This document shows, in pieces, positions 17,057 to 30,134 of a DNA stretch of 64,000 nt; the stretch's first letter is position 1, and each line of letters begins with the position of its first letter. Below the pieces are notes generated by a model. It searched no databases. It was not told the origin of the DNA and saw only the letters and a program-made list of their open reading frames with translations. A program made the position numbers and the translations under genes. This stretch comes from Aquabacterium sp. A3 (GTDB lineage Bacteria > Pseudomonadota > Gammaproteobacteria > Burkholderiales > Burkholderiaceae_C): positions 1 to 64,000 of the forward strand of contig NZ_JBBPEV010000007.1 in the NCBI RefSeq assembly GCF_038069945.1. The letters run 5' to 3'.

Positions 17057-19100
17057 GCGCCGCGTGCACGGCGCGGCCCAGCTCGGCCCGCGTGACGGGC
17101 TTGGCCAGCACGCGGTTGACCAGGGCCTGGGTGAGTGCGTCATTGGCCATCACGTGGCCGCTGAGCAGCACCACGGGCAAGTCGGGGCGCAGGCCACGGG
17201 CGGCTTGGGCCAGCGCCGTGCCGCTGAGGCCCGGCATGCGTTCATCGGTCAGCAACAGGTCAAAGCGTTGTGGATCGTCCTGGAAGGCCTGCCAGGCCTG
17301 GGCGGGGTCGCTGGTGCCCACCGGCTCGTAGCCCAGGCTGGCCAGCAGGTCTTCGCACAGGGTGACCAGACCGGGCTCGTCGTCCACCACCAGCACGCAC
17401 TGGCCCTGTCCCTCGGGCACCTCGGTGCTGACAGGCTGGGGGGCGGGGTGCTCGGTGCGGGTGCACAGCGGCAGGTACAGGTCAAAGCGGGTGCCACGCC
17501 CCGGCGTGCTGCGCACGTCGATGGCGCCGCCCATGTCGGTGGCCACGCTGTGCACCACGGCCAGCCCCAGGCCGGTACCCCCTCCTTGGCGGCCCGCACC
17601 CTTGGTGGTGAAGTAGGGCTCGAACAGGCGGGCCAGCACCTGCGCGTCCATGCCCTGGCCAGTGTCGGTCACGCTGATGCAGGCGTGCTCGCCGGCCGGC
17701 AGTTGCTGGTCGTACAGCGTCAGCTCGTGCGTGAGGTGGCGGCGCGTCACCGACACGCCCAGCACGTGCACCCCCTGGGCCGGTGGCGGCATGTCGTGCA
17801 TGGCCTGCAAGGCGTTGGTGCACAGGTTCATCACCGCCTCGTAGAGGGCCGTGGGGTCGCCCTCCACCAGGCAGGGGGTGGCCAGCGTGGCCTGCACCTG
17901 CACGGATGCCGGCCGGCTGGCCTCCAGGTGATTGAGCACCTCTTGCACCACAGGCCCCGGCTGGAAGGGCACATGGTGGCGCACCTGCCCGCGCGAAAAG
18001 GCCAGGATGCGGGCCACCTGGTCACGGCCGCGCAGGCCGGCTTCGACCACCTGGTCCAGTTGCTGCGCTTGACGGCTGCCGGGGGGCGCCGCCTCCCGGG
18101 CCATCTCGCCAAAACCCACCACCGCCGCCAGCACGTTGTTGAAATCGTGCGCCACGCCGCTGGCCAGTTGCCCCAGGGCCTGCAGCTTGCGGGCACGGGC
18201 TTCTTGTTGCTCTCGTGCCCGCTGGGCCACCTGGGCGCGGGCCAGGCGCATGCCCAGCACGGTGGTGGCGGCCAGCATGGCGGCCATGATGCCTGCGGTC
18301 AGCCACGCCAGGTCGGTCCAGCGCGCCAGCACCACGGCCTTGGGCAGGCTCAGCACCCAGCGCATCGGGGTTTGGGTCAGCTCGGCGGTGGCCACCAGGG
18401 CATCGGGCATCGACTCGGGCACGGGTGAGGCGCCGCCTTCAACGCGCACCAGCTGAAGCCGAGCCTCGGGGCCGGGGCGGATCAGCTCGAAGCCGTCGGC
18501 CAGGAACTCGGGCGGGGCCGACAGCACCAGCACGCCCTTGAGCGCGCCGCGTTCGTTGCGCCAGGCCGAGGCCACCACGGCCGTGCGCTGCCCATCGATG
18601 GGCGACACAAAGGCATCGCTGACATGCAGCGGCGGCGCCCCCGGCGCGGTGGCATCGCGGAAGAAGGCCGTCTGGGCCACATCGGCGCGCAGCGGCGTGT
18701 CCACCGGCCGCGACGTGGCCAGGCGCACGCCCCGCGCATCAAACACCGACAACGCGCGGTAGGGCTGCAGCGAGCGCACGCGAGAGCGCAGCAACTGGCT
18801 GGCCTGGGGGCTGCGCGGGTCGATCAGACCGTGTTGCAGTTCGTCTTGGGTGTCGCGCAGCACCGAGGCGCCCAGGCGCAAGGTGCGGTCGGCCTGCAGG
18901 GCCATCATGCGCGCCAGGGCGTTGAGCGAGGTGGCTTCGCGCTCCAGCGTCTGGTGGCGCACCCACACCAGGGCGCTGATGCTCAAGGCGACCACCAGCA
19001 GCTCGGCCACCACCAAGGCATGAAACCACCCCGCCCTTTGAATGGATTTCACGGGCATGGGGGTTGGGCTTGTGCGCAAGCTGTCAGACTGCTCATGCAC
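17022..19100 (-). CDS. Hybrid sensor histidine kinase with C-terminal receiver
   Basis: 692 aa from a GTG at 19100 (an ATG at 19058 is the other option). Membrane segments at about 28-49 and 262-283 enclose a periplasmic sensor of about 210 residues of the PDC/Cache kind. The phospho-accepting His is H318 in GVAHDFNNVLA. The ATPase domain has NLCTNALQAM near 425 and DTGQGMD, FEPYFTTKG and GTGLGL boxes. A receiver domain (about 567-685) has DDE and the acceptor D619 in LLTDERMPG. Divergent from the response regulator gene, its likely partner; the internal receiver suggests a feedback or phosphorelay step. Confidence 0.92.
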   Translation of the reverse strand: MHEQSDSLRTSPTPMPVKSIQRAGWFHALVVAELLVVALSISALVWVRHQTLEREATSLNALARMMALQADRTLRLGASVLRDTQDELQHGLIDPRSPQASQLLRSRVRSLQPYRALSVFDARGVRLATSRPVDTPLRADVAQTAFFRDATAPGAPPLHVSDAFVSPIDGQRTAVVASAWRNERGALKGVLVLSAPPEFLADGFELIRPGPEARLQLVRVEGGASPVPESMPDALVATAELTQTPMRWVLSLPKAVVLARWTDLAWLTAGIMAAMLAATTVLGMRLARAQVAQRAREQQEARARKLQALGQLASGVAHDFNNVLAAVVGFGEMAREAAPPGSRQAQQLDQVVEAGLRGRDQVARILAFSRGQVRHHVPFQPGPVVQEVLNHLEASRPASVQVQATLATPCLVEGDPTALYEAVMNLCTNALQAMHDMPPPAQGVHVLGVSVTRRHLTHELTLYDQQLPAGEHACISVTDTGQGMDAQVLARLFEPYFTTKGAGRQGGGTGLGLAVVHSVATDMGGAIDVRSTPGRGTRFDLYLPLCTRTEHPAPQPVSTEVPEGQGQCVLVVDDEPGLVTLCEDLLASLGYEPVGTSDPAQAWQAFQDDPQRFDLLLTDERMPGLSGTALAQAARGLRPDLPVVLLSGHVMANDALTQALVNRVLAKPVTRAELGRAVHAALSQARDGARRG

Positions 19101-19122
19101 CCATTACAACGCAAGCCACGAC

Positions 19123-19869
19123 ATGACGTTTGCCGATGCCGAGATGCCCGCGCCCGCCCACGTGCTGGTGGTGGATGACGACCCGGCCATTGGTCAACTG
19201 CTGACGGAGTACCTGGGCGACCACGATTGGCGCGTGAGCACCGCCACCAATGGCCAAGGCATGCGCCAGGTGCTGGACGACGAAGCCATCGACCTCGTCA
19301 TCCTGGACCTCAAGCTGGCCGGCGAGGACGGCATGGTGCTGGCGCGCGAGTTGCGCGAGCGGGCCAATGTGCCCATCGTGCTGCTGTCGGGCCGGCAAGA
19401 CGAAGCCGATCGGGTGATGGGCCTGGAGCTGGGCGCCGACGACTACATCACCAAGCCCTTCAGCAACCGCGAGTTGCTGGCGCGCTTGCGCGCCGTGCGG
19501 CGGCGTTACCAGGTGCACACCCAGACCGAGCCGCTGGAAGAGCGCCGCCGCGCCTTCCGGTTTGCGGGCTGGGAGCTGAACCTGCGCACCCGCCGCCTGA
19601 ACACGCCGCAAGGCGAGCGCATCGAGCTGAGCAACAACGAGTTCAGCCTGCTGGTGGCGTTTTGCTCGGCGCCGCAACGGGTGTTGAGCCGTGATCAGTT
19701 GCTGACCCTGTCGCGCCTGCACAGCGCCGAGGTCTACGACCGCACCGTGGACGTGCAGGTGCTGCGCCTGCGCCGCAAGATCGAGCCCGATCCGCTGCAC
19801 CCGGTGCTGATCCGCACCGAGCGCGGGGCGGGTTACCTGTTTGACGCCACGGTCGAAACCTTGGTGTGA
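19123..19869 (+). CDS. OmpR/PhoB-family response regulator
   Basis: 248 aa from ATG 19123. The receiver has the acidic pair in VLVVDDDP near residue 14, the acceptor Asp in VILDLKLAGEDG near 62 and the Lys in DDYITKPFSN near 112. The C-terminal winged helix has ELSNNEFSLLVAF and the end motif VLIRTERGAGYLF. The start codon lies 22 bases from the divergent kinase start, so the two probably share a regulatory region and form one two-component system. The last 37 bases overlap the convergent TAXI receptor gene. Target genes are unknown. Confidence 0.93.
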   Translation: MTFADAEMPAPAHVLVVDDDPAIGQLLTEYLGDHDWRVSTATNGQGMRQVLDDEAIDLVILDLKLAGEDGMVLARELRERANVPIVLLSGRQDEADRVMGLELGADDYITKPFSNRELLARLRAVRRRYQVHTQTEPLEERRRAFRFAGWELNLRTRRLNTPQGERIELSNNEFSLLVAFCSAPQRVLSRDQLLTLSRLHSAEVYDRTVDVQVLRLRRKIEPDPLHPVLIRTERGAGYLFDATVETLV

Positions 19870-21260
19870 AGGCCCAGCAGCCGGCGGCGGGTTTTCTCGA
19901 TGTTGTTGCGCAGCGCATAAAGCTCATCGGCGTGGGCCAGTGGCACGGTGATCTGGCTGGCCACGCGGTCGAGCTCGTCCAGCTCGTCCAGCAGCGCTTG
20001 CTGGTCGGACTCGGGGTCGTCCATGATGGCCTCGACCTCGCGCAGGCGGGCGTACCAGCGGAACACCCGACGGCGCACCCGGTAGGTGTACAGCGGCGGC
20101 ACCACGCGCGACAGCGGCAACAGCAGCACGATCAAGCCACCGATGATCAGCCACATGCGCTCCAGCAGGTTGCTGGCCCAAAACGGCAGGTAGCGCTGCC
20201 AGAAGGGGGGCGTGCCATTGATGGCGCGGTCGCCCTCGGCGCTCACGGGCAGCTCGCTGGTGCTGGTGTTGGGGAAGTCGCGCGCGCCGCTGAACCAGCC
20301 CGCCTCGCCATGGATGTGCACAGCGGCTTGCGCAAAGCGCTGGCGCAGGGCCGGGTGCGTGTCGTCGCGCGTCAGCAAGGCCGTGGTGGCCGCCAGCAAA
20401 CCGATGCTTTGCGGTGGGCGGTCGCCCGCCAGGTCGACCATGCCGCGCGGCAGCGTGACGGTTTGCAGGAACGGGAAGCGCCGGGCCATGGCATCGGCCT
20501 GGGGCAGGTCGGCCAGGGCGATGCCCGGCGACAGCAGCAGGCGCACCACGGTCACGGTTTCTGGCGCCGACACCAGCACCATCACATCCAGCTGGCCCGC
20601 TTGCAGGGCTTGTGCCGCCTCCTCGGGCGGCAGGTGCTGCAGCTGCAGCTCATCCGTGCTCACGCCATTGGCCCACAGCAGGCGCTGCACCAGATCCGGC
20701 ACGCCGCTGCCGGCCTGGTCCACGTTCACGCGCAGGCCGCGCAATTGGGTGAGCGAATCCAGCGGGGCCGTGGGTGAGGCGTTCAAGGCGGCGGGGCGGT
20801 AGAAGATCCACAGCGGCTCGTAGAACAGCGAGCCCAGCGACATCAGCGCGCCCTGCGGCACGCCCGGCACGTTGGCGGCAGCGGCTTCGGCCTCGTCCAG
20901 GTCGGCGGCGGCACCACTGCCCCCGCGCACAAAGGCCAGGTCGGCCCGGCCATCGCGCAGGGCCTGCAGGTTGCCCACCGTGCCATCGGTGGGCAGCAGC
21001 GTCACGGTGATGCCATCGGCCGCCAGGGCCTGGGCGTAGCGCTGGCCAAAGGCCGCATAGGCGCTGCCCTCGGGCCCGGTGGCCAGGGTGACGGTTTTGG
21101 GTGGTTGGGGATCAAGCCACCAGTAGGCGCCCACCAGCACCGCCGCCACCAGCACCACCACCGGCCCGGCCGAGGTGATCAGGTCGCGCAGCGAGATGAG
21201 TGCATCACGCACGGCGTGTGAACAGTGGGACAGGCGGCGAGAAGATAGTGGGCGGCGCAT
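19833..21260 (-). CDS. TAXI-family TRAP-type solute-binding protein, membrane anchored
   Basis: 475 aa. A membrane segment at about 33-50 (AGPVVVLVAAVLVGAYWWL) is followed by the TAXI receptor domain: TVTLATGPEGSAYAAFGQRY, DGTVGNLQALRDGRADLAFV. A second membrane segment at about 362-383 (WLIIGGLIVLLLPLSRVVPP) leads to a charged helical C-terminus of about 90 residues. Usual secreted TAXI receptors have about 320 residues, so this one is a membrane-tethered version. No TRAP permease genes are adjacent. With the kinase/regulator pair next door it could act as a sensor or hand a ligand to a distant permease; both are guesses. Confidence 0.85.
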   Translation of the reverse strand: MRRPLSSRRLSHCSHAVRDALISLRDLITSAGPVVVLVAAVLVGAYWWLDPQPPKTVTLATGPEGSAYAAFGQRYAQALAADGITVTLLPTDGTVGNLQALRDGRADLAFVRGGSGAAADLDEAEAAAANVPGVPQGALMSLGSLFYEPLWIFYRPAALNASPTAPLDSLTQLRGLRVNVDQAGSGVPDLVQRLLWANGVSTDELQLQHLPPEEAAQALQAGQLDVMVLVSAPETVTVVRLLLSPGIALADLPQADAMARRFPFLQTVTLPRGMVDLAGDRPPQSIGLLAATTALLTRDDTHPALRQRFAQAAVHIHGEAGWFSGARDFPNTSTSELPVSAEGDRAINGTPPFWQRYLPFWASNLLERMWLIIGGLIVLLLPLSRVVPPLYTYRVRRRVFRWYARLREVEAIMDDPESDQQALLDELDELDRVASQITVPLAHADELYALRNNIEKTRRRLLGLHTKVSTVASNR

Positions 21261-21295
21261 GGCCGCTGACTATACCGAGGCCTGCGGCTTGCCGT

Positions 21296-22402
21296 TCACA
21301 CCGGGGTTCTGTGGCGCTCCCGCCCCTGGCGCAGCCCCCGCCGTCCCCGTGCGCCCAACACCCCGAGTGCACCGGCCAGCGCCATGCCCACGGAGGACGC
21401 TTCAGGCACGGCACTCACCCAACTGGGCTGTTCGCCCACCAGGGTGATGCCCTCGGGCAGGTTCAGCGCCAAGGTGGCGCTGTGAGAGCTGTCTTTGAAC
21501 ACATAAGAGAACAACTCACTCGTGCTGTTTTCATCGGGTTGAATGAGCACGCCACTGCCTGAGATCGCGACAAAGAGGCGACTGGTTCCCGGGGCGATGG
21601 TGACGGCCTGATCGTTGACCAGGCCCATGTCCAGCGCCACGCCGCGCACGTTCGCCGTCACGTTCAAGGCACCAATCTGGTCGAAGTCGATGTCTTCAGG
21701 CGGGTGCGGATCTTCAATGAACACCATGCCGTCCTGCACCACGCCCAGCGGACTGAAGTAGGACACCGAGTTCATCGCGACGCCCAGGGCCAGATGGGTG
21801 GGTTGCACGCTGCCACCGCTGGCCACCAGTGCGTCCAGGTAGGCGTCGAAGCCGTCGTTGGCCACCTCTTGGTCAAAGCCGAAGAGCAGATATTCCTGGT
21901 GAATGAAGTTGGTCATGCTGAAGGGTTCCTGCCCGTCCATGGCCGGTGGGCGGTAGCTCCCCGACATGGAGGAAAGCGACCATTGCAGGGCGCCCGCAGG
22001 CAGCGTGATGGGGGCGCTGCCTTCGTTGCTGAAACGGTAGAACAGCCCGCCACTGGCGCCGCTCGTGATGCCGCCGCCGGCCTCCAGCAGGGGCACACCA
22101 GCCGTGGTGGTGTTCACGTGGGTGAGGTACTTCACCGTGCCTGCCTGCAGGCCCGCGCTGGCCCACTGGAACTGGTCTTCATTGGCGACCGTTTCTGTGC
22201 CCCGCGTGAAGACGATGCCATCGAGGTCGGCATCGCTGTTCGTGGAGACCTTCACTTCGGCCCCCAGGCCGGTGATGCTCAGCGTCTGGGCACCAGCCGA
22301 TGTGGTGGTGAAGGTCCACAGGGTGGCCAACAGGGTGGCGAACGCGGTCGCACGCATCGCGTGCAGTGAGTGCAGTGAGTGCAGTTGAGCAGGGCCGGGC
22401 AT
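21296..22402 (-). CDS. PEP-CTERM domain surface protein
   Basis: 368 aa. An N-terminal signal peptide ends near TTTSAGAQ (about residue 39). The body is rich in Gly, Ser, Thr and Val and has no recognised enzyme motif. The C-terminus is a PEP-CTERM sorting signal: VPEASSVGMALAGALGVLG with a following basic cluster ARGRRG. Such proteins are processed by exosortase and tied to exopolysaccharide or the cell surface. A nine-base repeat (GTGAGTGCA, about 22366-22385) encodes a Leu-His-Ser repeat in the N-terminus. CAGGAG precedes the ATG. No exosortase gene in the window. Confidence 0.8.
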   Translation of the reverse strand: MPGPAQLHSLHSLHAMRATAFATLLATLWTFTTTSAGAQTLSITGLGAEVKVSTNSDADLDGIVFTRGTETVANEDQFQWASAGLQAGTVKYLTHVNTTTAGVPLLEAGGGITSGASGGLFYRFSNEGSAPITLPAGALQWSLSSMSGSYRPPAMDGQEPFSMTNFIHQEYLLFGFDQEVANDGFDAYLDALVASGGSVQPTHLALGVAMNSVSYFSPLGVVQDGMVFIEDPHPPEDIDFDQIGALNVTANVRGVALDMGLVNDQAVTIAPGTSRLFVAISGSGVLIQPDENSTSELFSYVFKDSSHSATLALNLPEGITLVGEQPSWVSAVPEASSVGMALAGALGVLGARGRRGLRQGRERHRTPV

Positions 22403-22485
22403 GGGCGCTCCTGAGCGTGTGTCGGGTTGAGGAAAACTGCCAGGGAACTGCCTACGACGGGGCTCAAGTTACTGCACTGCACAAC

Positions 22486-22524
22486 TTGCGTCAATGGCCC
22501 GATTGGATATACTCCCCCCCACTA
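22486..22524 (+). promoter_or_regulatory. frmR promoter with FrmR/RcnR-type operator
   Basis: TTGCGT (22486-22491) and TATACT (22508-22513), 16 bases apart, form a plausible promoter. Overlapping the -10 is TACT-C7-ACTA (22510-22524), a run of seven C flanked by TACT and ACTA. This is the operator pattern of the CsoR/RcnR/FrmR repressor family and resembles the C-run operator of enterobacterial frmR. A repressor bound here would block the promoter directly. The start codon of frmR is 13 bases downstream. Confidence 0.7.
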
Positions 22525-22537
22525 TCTGACATCCGCC

Positions 22538-23957
<1,420 letters not shown>

Positions 23958-23970
23958 ACGGAGCGCCCTC

Positions 23971-24819
23971 ATGCAACGCGTTGAGCAACACGCCAGCTTT
24001 GGCGGTCGGCAAGAGGTGTGGCAGCACGCCTCGGCCACCCTGGGCTGCGACATGAAATTCGGGGTGTACCTGCCCCCGGCCGCCCTGGCGGGCGAGGCCT
24101 GCCCGGTGCTGTACTGGCTGTCGGGCCTGACCTGCACCGAGCAAAACGCCATCACCAAGGGCGGGTTTCAGCCGCACGCGGCGCAGCACGGCCTGATCGT
24201 GGTGGCGCCCGACACCAGCCCCCGGGGTGAGGCCGTGGCCAACGACCCGGCCTACGACCTGGGCCAGGGCGCCGGCTTTTACGTGAACGCCACGCAAGCC
24301 CCCTGGGCACCGCACTTCCGCATGCAGGATTACGTGGCGGATGAATTGCCCGCCCTGGTGGAGCGGCACTTTGCCACCACCGGGCGGCGGGGCATCTTCG
24401 GCCATTCGATGGGTGGGCACGGCGCCCTGATCACGGCGCTGCGCCACCCGGGGCGCTACGCCAGCGTGTCGGCCTTCGCGCCCATCGTGGCGCCCTCGCA
24501 GGTGCCTTGGGGGCAGAAGGCGCTGGGGGCTTACCTGGGTGCGGACACGGCGGCCTGGGCCGAGTGGGATGCGGTCGCGCTGATCACATCGCTGCCGGAG
24601 GGCGCCGAGCGCCTGCCCCTGCTGGTGGACCAGGGCGAAGCCGATGAATTTTTGGCGGGCCAATTGCGGCCCGAACTGCTGGCCGAGGCCTGCGAGCGCG
24701 TGGGCCACCCCTTGACGCTGAGGCGCCAGCCGGGGTATGACCACAGCTATTACTTCATGGCCAGCTTCATGGGCGACCACCTCGCCCACCACGCACGGGC
24801 CTTGAAGCCTGCCGACTGA
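23971..24819 (+). CDS. fghA: S-formylglutathione hydrolase
   Basis: 282 aa serine esterase that splits S-formylglutathione into formate and glutathione, the second step of formaldehyde detoxification. The oxyanion region YWLSGLTCTEQNAITK is near residue 50, the nucleophile is in FGHSMGGHGAL near 147, and the catalytic His is in GYDHSYYFM near the end. The start at 23971 is 13 bases after frmA. The next gene, 57 bases on, handles formate, consistent with one pathway. Confidence 0.95.
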   Translation: MQRVEQHASFGGRQEVWQHASATLGCDMKFGVYLPPAALAGEACPVLYWLSGLTCTEQNAITKGGFQPHAAQHGLIVVAPDTSPRGEAVANDPAYDLGQGAGFYVNATQAPWAPHFRMQDYVADELPALVERHFATTGRRGIFGHSMGGHGALITALRHPGRYASVSAFAPIVAPSQVPWGQKALGAYLGADTAAWAEWDAVALITSLPEGAERLPLLVDQGEADEFLAGQLRPELLAEACERVGHPLTLRRQPGYDHSYYFMASFMGDHLAHHARALKPAD

Positions 24820-24876
24820 CCGGGCGGCTGCCTTGCGCCTGCGGTGCGTGGCATGCGCCCTGCTTGCTAAGCACCC

Positions 24877-27152
<2,276 letters not shown>

Positions 27153-27156
<4 letters not shown>

Positions 27157-27965
27157 ACGACACCCCGGCCGGCTTGCAACGCGTCGCTGTGCAGCGCCAC
27201 GAGGGCCCGCAACAACGGCCTGATCACGACTGGGTGATTGACGAAGTGCCCGTGGCCCTGGTTTACAACGGGGTGTCGCACGTGGTGATGCTGGCCACGC
27301 CCACGGCGCTGGACGACCTGGCGATGGGCTTTTCGCTGTCGGAGGGCCTGCTGCAGGGCCTGGACGAGTTGCGTGACCTGCAGGTGGCGCACACCGCGCA
27401 GGGCGTGAGCGTGCACATCGAGGTGTCGCCCCGCGCCTTTGACCGCTTCAAGCACCGGCGGCGGCAACTGGCCGGGCGCACGGGGTGTGGGCTGTGCGGC
27501 ATCGACAGCCTGCAGGCCTTTGAAGAGGCCCTGCCGCAGCGTCAGGTGGCCGCACCCGGGCCGGACCTCAGCGCCGCCGTGCGCCGTGCGCTGCAAGCCC
27601 TGCCGGCGCACCAGCCGCTGCAAGCGCGCAGTGGTGCCAGCCATGCGGCCGCGTGGGCCACGTTCGGTGGCGAGCTGGCCCTGGTGCGCGAAGACGTGGG
27701 TCGCCACAACGCGCTGGACAAGCTCATTGGGGCCCTGGCGCGCACGGCCCAGGGGCCGATGGCCGACGGCGCGCCCGACGCCCGTGGCATGGTGCTGGTG
27801 TCCAGCCGCGCCAGCCACGAGATGGTCAGCAAGTGCGTGCGGGTGGGGGTGGGCACACTGGGCGCCATCTCGGCGCCCACCTCCATGGCCATCACCCTGG
27901 CGCAGCGCAGTGGCTTGCGCCTGTACGGCTTTTGCCGAGGCGATGCCGTGGTGGCTTACGCCTGA
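27153..27965 (+). CDS. fdhD: Formate dehydrogenase accessory sulfurtransferase FdhD
   Basis: 270 aa from a GTG at 27153 that overlaps the upstream stop. FdhD moves sulfur from IscS to the molybdenum cofactor of formate dehydrogenase. The sulfur-carrying CxxC is in GRTGCGLCGIDS near residue 113. DVGRHNALDKLIG near 183 and SSRASHEMVSK near 212 are family signatures. The direct coupling to the YdeP-type gene strongly suggests that enzyme is the client. The last ten bases overlap the convergent PEP-CTERM gene. Confidence 0.94.
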
Positions 27966-28828
27966 GCGCGGGCGCGTCGGCGCGCCCTCAGGCCCGCCAC
28001 GCCCACCACCCCCACGCCGGCCAGCAGCATGGCGATGGCCGAGGGCTCGGGCACGGCCAGCACGCGCTGGGTGTAGTCGTGGCCGCTGGCCGACACCAGG
28101 CGCACGCCGGTGGGCGCTTCCACCCACCAGGTCAGGAAGCCCCGTGCGTCGGCGCCAGAGTCATCCGGGTACATGCCGTTGAGGCCGACCGTCAGCAAGC
28201 CCTGAACATACACGTCGGCAAACAGCGACAGGGTGATCTCGTCGCCGTCCTTCACGGTCAGGGTCAGGGGCGACAGGTCGGTGGTGCCTGCCGAGCCGGC
28301 ATAGTGGGAAGTGAACTGACCCGAGAAGCCGCGCGTGCCCAGCGATTGCCACGGGTTGCGCACCGACAAGCTCATGGAGCCGTTGGACGAGTAGCCATTG
28401 CCGTAGCCACGGGTCAGCAGGTCTCCGTCGACCATGAGCGTGAGGTTGACCGTGCCCGACTGGGCGGGGTCGTCGTACACCACGGTGAAGCTGTCGCTGA
28501 AACGGAAGTCATCCAGGTGCAGCGAGGCCGATGCGCCGCCACCATGCCAGTAATCAGCGATGTAGTTGGCCGAGAACCACCCGCCGAAATACCCGGCCGA
28601 GGATTGGAAATCTCGGGCCACCGAACGTTTGCCCACGGCCGTGTTGTTGATGACGTTGAAGCACTCGGTGCCGCCGAAGTCGCGCAGGGGCAGATCTCGG
28701 GCGGTGACACCCGAGTAAGCCGTGCAGGAGTAGCTGAGTGTGTAGGTGGCCGTCTGGGCCAGGGCGGCCGAGGGCAGCAGGGCCGACAGGGCCAGCGTGG
28801 CGGCAGACAGGGACAAGGCGCGGTGCAC
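27956..28828 (-). CDS. PEP-CTERM domain surface protein
   Basis: 290 aa from a GTG at 28828, with GGAGGAG five bases upstream; this start gives a clean signal peptide (VHRALSLSAATLALSALLPS, cleaved after ALAQ). The body is rich in Ser, Gly, Tyr and Asp and has two cysteines (SYSCTAYSG and GTECFNVINN) that could form a disulfide. The C-terminus VPEPSAIAMLLAGVGVVGVA plus RARRRARAQA is an exosortase sorting signal. Second PEP-CTERM protein in the window and otherwise unlike the first. Function unknown. Confidence 0.8.
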   Translation of the reverse strand: MHRALSLSAATLALSALLPSAALAQTATYTLSYSCTAYSGVTARDLPLRDFGGTECFNVINNTAVGKRSVARDFQSSAGYFGGWFSANYIADYWHGGGASASLHLDDFRFSDSFTVVYDDPAQSGTVNLTLMVDGDLLTRGYGNGYSSNGSMSLSVRNPWQSLGTRGFSGQFTSHYAGSAGTTDLSPLTLTVKDGDEITLSLFADVYVQGLLTVGLNGMYPDDSGADARGFLTWWVEAPTGVRLVSASGHDYTQRVLAVPEPSAIAMLLAGVGVVGVAGLRARRRARAQA

Positions 28829-28922
28829 GGGAACTCCTCCAGACGGATGCGTAAAGATTTGTGCAAATGTTAACGGTTCCACGCGAGGGCGAAACCCCCA
28901 GGTGGGTGGTGTGGCGCCCCGC

Positions 28923-30095
28923 TCAGGCCGTGCCCAGCCAGCGTCCCAGGCGCGCCAGGCCCTCGGCCAGGTCGTCGCGGCTGGCGGCGTACGACAGGCG
29001 CACGAAGCGCCCCGCCTCGCGCACGCCAAAGTCGTGTCCGGGCGTCAGGGCCACATGGGCCTCGTTCAGCGCCCGCTGGCAAAACGCCATCGCGTCCATG
29101 CCGGTGGCACCCACGTCGATGTACACATAAAACGCCCCATCGGGCGGCACGGGCACCGGCAGACCGATGCGCTGCAGCCCTTGCAGCACCAGCGCGCGTC
29201 GGCCCAGAAACTCGCGCTTGCGCGCCTCGCACTCGGCCAGCGACTCGGGCGTGAAGCAGGCCAGCGCGGCCAGCTGGGCCGGGGTGGGGGCGCAGATGTA
29301 GTAGTTCTGCGCCAGACGCTCCATGGCGGACACCAGGGCCGGCGGCACCACGGCCCAGCCCAGGCGCCAGCCCGTCATGCCAAAGTATTTCGAAAAGCTG
29401 TTGATGACGCAGGCCCCGGGGTCGGCGGCCAGGGCGGTGGGCGCCGGGGTGCCATCGGGCTGGGGATCGCTCAGGTTGAGGTAGATCTCGTCGACGATGC
29501 GCCAGGCCTCGTGCGCCTGCGCCCATTGCCCGATGGCGGCCAGCTCGGCCCGGGGCACCGAGGTGCCGGTGGGGTTGGAGGGCGTGGCGATCATCAGGCC
29601 CCGTGTGCGCGCCGACCAGTGGCGCTGCACGCTGGCCAGCGTCAGCTGAAACCGCGAGGCCGCCTCCGTGGGCACCAGGCGCACCTCGGCACCAAAACCA
29701 CTCAGAAAGCGCCGGTTGCAGGGGTAAGACGGGTCGCCCACCAGCACCTCGTCGCCCGGGTCCACCAGGGCAGCGGTGAGCAAGAGCAGCGCGGCCGAGG
29801 CCCCGGCCGTCACCACCACCTGCTCGGGCTGCAGCGGCACGCCATGCACCTGCGCGTAAAACCCGGCGATGGCCTCGCGCAGCGCCGGCAGGCCCAAGGC
29901 GCCCGTGTAGGGCATGGCGGCCTGGGCCGCCACCCGCTGCAACTCGGCACGCACGGCCGGTGGCGCGCCAAAATCAGGCTCGCCCAAGTTGAGGCGAATG
30001 ACCCGGTGACCGGCGGCCTCGAGCGCGGCAGCGTGCTTGCCGAACTCCATGGCCAGGAAAGGGGTGATGGCTTGGGCGCGTTGCGAGACCTTCAT
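28923..30095 (-). CDS. Class I/II pyridoxal-phosphate aminotransferase
   Basis: 390 aa. NLGEPDFGAPPAVRAEL near residue 35, YTGALGLPALREAIAGFY near 63, SNPTGT near 172 and the PLP-binding lysine in NSFSKYFGMTGWRLGW near 233 define an aspartate/aromatic-type aminotransferase. The arginine for the substrate carboxylate lies in GRFVRLSYAAS near the C-terminus. Similar proteins include aspartate aminotransferase AspC-like and ArAT enzymes; the amino-acid substrate cannot be fixed from sequence. Single-gene unit with no obvious partner. Confidence 0.9.
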   Translation of the reverse strand: MKVSQRAQAITPFLAMEFGKHAAALEAAGHRVIRLNLGEPDFGAPPAVRAELQRVAAQAAMPYTGALGLPALREAIAGFYAQVHGVPLQPEQVVVTAGASAALLLLTAALVDPGDEVLVGDPSYPCNRRFLSGFGAEVRLVPTEAASRFQLTLASVQRHWSARTRGLMIATPSNPTGTSVPRAELAAIGQWAQAHEAWRIVDEIYLNLSDPQPDGTPAPTALAADPGACVINSFSKYFGMTGWRLGWAVVPPALVSAMERLAQNYYICAPTPAQLAALACFTPESLAECEARKREFLGRRALVLQGLQRIGLPVPVPPDGAFYVYIDVGATGMDAMAFCQRALNEAHVALTPGHDFGVREAGRFVRLSYAASRDDLAEGLARLGRWLGTA

Positions 30096-30134
30096 GGACG
30101 GGCAGTGTAGGCCCGTCCGTGCGCCGGCCGACCG

